From Clostridiales bacterium (GTDB lineage: Bacteria; Bacillota; Clostridia; WRLR01): 8,279 nt of DNA. The translations under genes were made by a program, and so were the position numbers. The notes beneath the pieces were generated by a model. It worked only from the letters and a program-made list of their open reading frames with translations, was not told the origin of the DNA and did not search any database. The stretch is taken from NCBI GenBank assembly GCA_031287655.1, contig JAITSR010000070.1:1-8279 (forward strand). The letters run 5' to 3'. How positions within the stretch are numbered: position 1 is the stretch's first letter; the number at the start of each line of letters is the position of its first letter. Shown here in pieces: positions 6,862 to 8,279 of this stretch.

Positions 6862-6886
6862 CTGCTGCGCGGGCGCCGTGCTTTTT
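6853..6886 (+). terminator. Weak terminator candidate after the kinase
   Basis: CGCCCGC (6853-6859) pairs with GCGGGCG (6869-6875) around a nine-base loop. TTTTT follows at 6882-6886, but six bases (CCGTGC) separate stem and T-run, which weakens the case. It lies where the two-component operon should end, before an independently promoted gene. Confidence 0.4.
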
Positions 6887-6892
6887 GCATTG

Positions 6893-6928
6893 AAACGTGC
6901 AAACGTGCAAACGAGCAGTGAAACGTTG
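6893..6928 (+). repeat. Cluster of AAACGTGC octamer repeats
   Basis: AAACGTGC occurs in tandem at 6893-6900 and 6901-6908, followed directly by AAACGAGC at 6909-6916 and, after AGTG, AAACGTTG at 6921-6928. The region is non-coding, about 125-160 bp upstream of the -35 box of the next gene. Phased short direct repeats can be protein-binding arrays; no function can be assigned from sequence. Confidence 0.6.
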
Positions 6929-7052
6929 ATGATATGTGATATTATGTGCTACATGCCGCGTTCTTCTGCAATTTTGTCATGTACACCGCAAAAACAGAAC
7001 CCTCCCTCAACGGAAGTCGTTAAGAAAAACGTGAAACTATATGATCAAGTCG

Positions 7053-7081
7053 TTGATTTTTATGTTGCGATATGGCATAAT
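7053..7081 (+). promoter_or_regulatory. Sigma-A-type promoter of the ATPase gene
   Basis: TTGATT (7053-7058) and CATAAT (7076-7081) are separated by exactly 17 bp, and TGG precedes the -10 box as an extended element. The predicted start is near 7088, only about 14 bases before the ATG, so the leader is little more than the ribosome site. This indicates the ATPase is transcribed separately from the two-component genes. Confidence 0.75.
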
Positions 7082-7101
7082 AAGGCCGTGGAGGCGAGGA
7101 C

Positions 7102-8279
7102 ATGTTCAGAAAAATAACGGCGGAGTTGGCGGCGTGGCGGGAAGGCCCGTACCGAAAGCCGTTGATTTTGCAAGGCGCGAGGCAGGTCGGCAAGACATAC
7201 AGCATATTGGAATTTGCCAGAAACCATTATGACAATATCGTCTGTGTGAATTTTGAGCGCGAACCGGACGCAAGAGCTATTTTTGAAGCGGGCATAGACC
7301 CGGAAAAAGTGATTCCGCGCCTTGCTCAAAATAAAAAGCAATCGATTACAAAGGGGCGCTCTTTGATTTTCCTCGACGAAATTCAGGCGTGCCCGCCCGC
7401 GCTCACATCGCTCAAGTATTTTCATGAGAACGCCAATGACTATCATGTGATCGCCGCGGGCAGTCTGCTCGGCGTGGCGGTGGCGCATGACCAATACTCG
7501 TTTCCCGTCGGCAAGGTGGACACAAAAACGTTGTATCCAATGGATTTTGAGGAGTTTTTGATTTCCATCGGAGAGACTGGTTCGATCGCAAAAATCAGGG
7601 CGTGTTTTGAAACCAACGCGCCTATGGATTCATGGCTGCACAAGGAACTGCTCGAATACTACCGCGCGTACTTGATCGTGGGCGGTATGCCGTCCTGCGT
7701 CGTCTCGTACAATGACACGCGTGATTTTAACCTTATAAGAGATGTCCAAAGCAGTATTTTGTCCGGTTATCTGAATGATATGAGCAAGTATAACACGGAA
7801 AATGAAATTAAAAAGACGCGGCTTACCTATTCGGGTATATCAGCGCAGCTTTCAAAGAAAAATACGCGATTTCGATATAAAATGGTAAAGACGGGCGGCA
7901 GGGCGAGCGAGCTTGAAAACGCGATTGAGTGGCTGGTTTTATCCGGCATTGTGTCGAGAGTTTATAACGTCGACGCGGTCAAAAAGCCGCTTGAGGACTA
8001 TAAAAACATAGACAGCTTCAAGATTTTCTTCTCGGACGTGGGGCTTTTGTGCTCGAACAAGAATATCGTTCCGGAGGATATCCTATACGAGTCCCCCGAT
8101 CTCTTCGAGTTCAAAGGCGGTATGACGGAAAATTATGTGTGCCAGCAGCTGACCGCAAATAAACACGTCTTATATACATGGCACAGCGAGGGCATCGCCG
8201 AGATTGATTTTATCTATCAGGACGCGAAGGGCAGGCTCATCCCTATTGAGGTAAAGTCGGCGGACAACACGCAGGGAAA
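7102..8279 (+). CDS. P-loop ATPase of the AAA_14/DUF4143 family with nuclease-like C-terminus (3' end outside window)
   Basis: An open frame of 392 complete codons with no stop before the window end. It is a predicted ATP-binding protein of the archaeal-type/AAA_14 class, common and poorly characterised in bacteria. The N-terminus has Walker A (GARQVGKT, Lys31-Thr32), Walker B (SLIFLDEIQ, Asp92-Glu93) and a sensor-1-like VIAAGSLLGV. The central GGMPSCV motif (about 194-200) marks the DUF4143 part. Near the end, Glu343 (MTENYV), Asp369 (EIDFIY) and Glu383-x-Lys385 (PIEVKSA) match the PD-(D/E)XK-like pattern of this family. GGAGG at 7090-7094, seven bases upstream, fixes the start. Members are usually about 400-450 residues, so most of the gene is present. 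ATA, AGA and AAT codons are more frequent than in the preceding genes. No partner gene is visible; a defence or toxin-like role is sometimes proposed but is not shown here. Confidence 0.92.
   Translation, partial: MFRKITAELAAWREGPYRKPLILQGARQVGKTYSILEFARNHYDNIVCVNFEREPDARAIFEAGIDPEKVIPRLAQNKKQSITKGRSLIFLDEIQACPPALTSLKYFHENANDYHVIAAGSLLGVAVAHDQYSFPVGKVDTKTLYPMDFEEFLISIGETGSIAKIRACFETNAPMDSWLHKELLEYYRAYLIVGGMPSCVVSYNDTRDFNLIRDVQSSILSGYLNDMSKYNTENEIKKTRLTYSGISAQLSKKNTRFRYKMVKTGGRASELENAIEWLVLSGIVSRVYNVDAVKKPLEDYKNIDSFKIFFSDVGLLCSNKNIVPEDILYESPDLFEFKGGMTENYVCQQLTANKHVLYTWHSEGIAEIDFIYQDAKGRLIPIEVKSADNTQG

Noticed and set aside
6108..6902. 264-codon open frame on the minus strand
   Set aside because: It lies opposite the kinase gene and has an Arg/Pro/Ala-rich composition typical of antisense reading of GC-rich coding DNA, with no domain or ribosome site. 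The long minus-strand frames opposite the other genes (for example 502-1173, 884-1630, 2027-2863, 3455-4162, 5442-6017) were rejected for the same reason.
6815..7117. 100-codon plus-strand frame overlapping the kinase stop and the ATPase start
   Set aside because: It spans the C-rich repeats, the octamer cluster and the ATPase promoter, has a low-complexity Cys/Arg/Pro start and no recognisable domain. It is better explained as non-coding spacer.

Overview
The window looks like a chromosomal segment of a GC-rich member of the Bacillota (Clostridia-like, perhaps a gut or rumen lineage). The reasons are strong AGGAGG-type ribosome binding sites, an LplC/YtcP-type sugar ABC permease, a lipoprotein binding protein with an Ala/Thr-rich tether after the lipobox, and a YesM/YesN-type two-component pair. 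Coding DNA is GC-rich with many GCG, CTC and GCC codons, while the regulatory gaps are clearly AT-rich. The lineage is inferred from gene families and base composition only.

Layout. All genes lie on the + strand. (1) 34-954 is the inner-membrane permease of a carbohydrate importer. A GGGTGA-repeated, G-quadruplex-like tract covers its stop codon. (2) 1058-2875 is the matching solute-binding lipoprotein. (3) 2876-3010 is a spacer with a possible extended -10 promoter and a strong GC hairpin without a U-tract. (4) 3011-4036 is a zinc-dependent medium-chain alcohol/polyol dehydrogenase, followed by a good Rho-independent terminator at 4084-4121. (5) 4122-4278 is an AT-rich control region with an extended -10 promoter and a 16-bp palindrome just downstream of it. 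(6) 4279-5040 is an AraC-type response regulator and 5046-6818 its sensor histidine kinase, 5 bp apart. (7) 6819-7101 is a spacer with three CCGCCCGCTG copies, a weak terminator-like hairpin, a cluster of AAACGTGC repeats and a well-formed promoter. (8) 7102 to the window end is a DUF4143-type P-loop ATPase with a PD-(D/E)XK-like C-terminus. It runs off the window.

How the parts fit. The simplest reading is a sugar or sugar-alcohol uptake module. The lipoprotein captures the substrate and the permease (with an unseen partner permease upstream and an unseen ATPase) imports it. The dehydrogenase may oxidise it or a breakdown product. The two-component pair senses an extracellular cue and probably activates the transport genes. 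The substrate cannot be read from the sequence. The final ATPase appears to be an unrelated, independently promoted gene of a widespread and poorly understood family, with AT-richer codon use that may indicate transfer.

Overall this is a fairly ordinary carbohydrate-use locus. I see no CRISPR array, RNA gene, insertion sequence or clearly new system. The most interesting points are in non-coding DNA (G-tract repeats at the permease stop, the palindrome at the regulator promoter, the octamer repeat cluster) and a low-complexity insertion in the ATP-lid region of the kinase.
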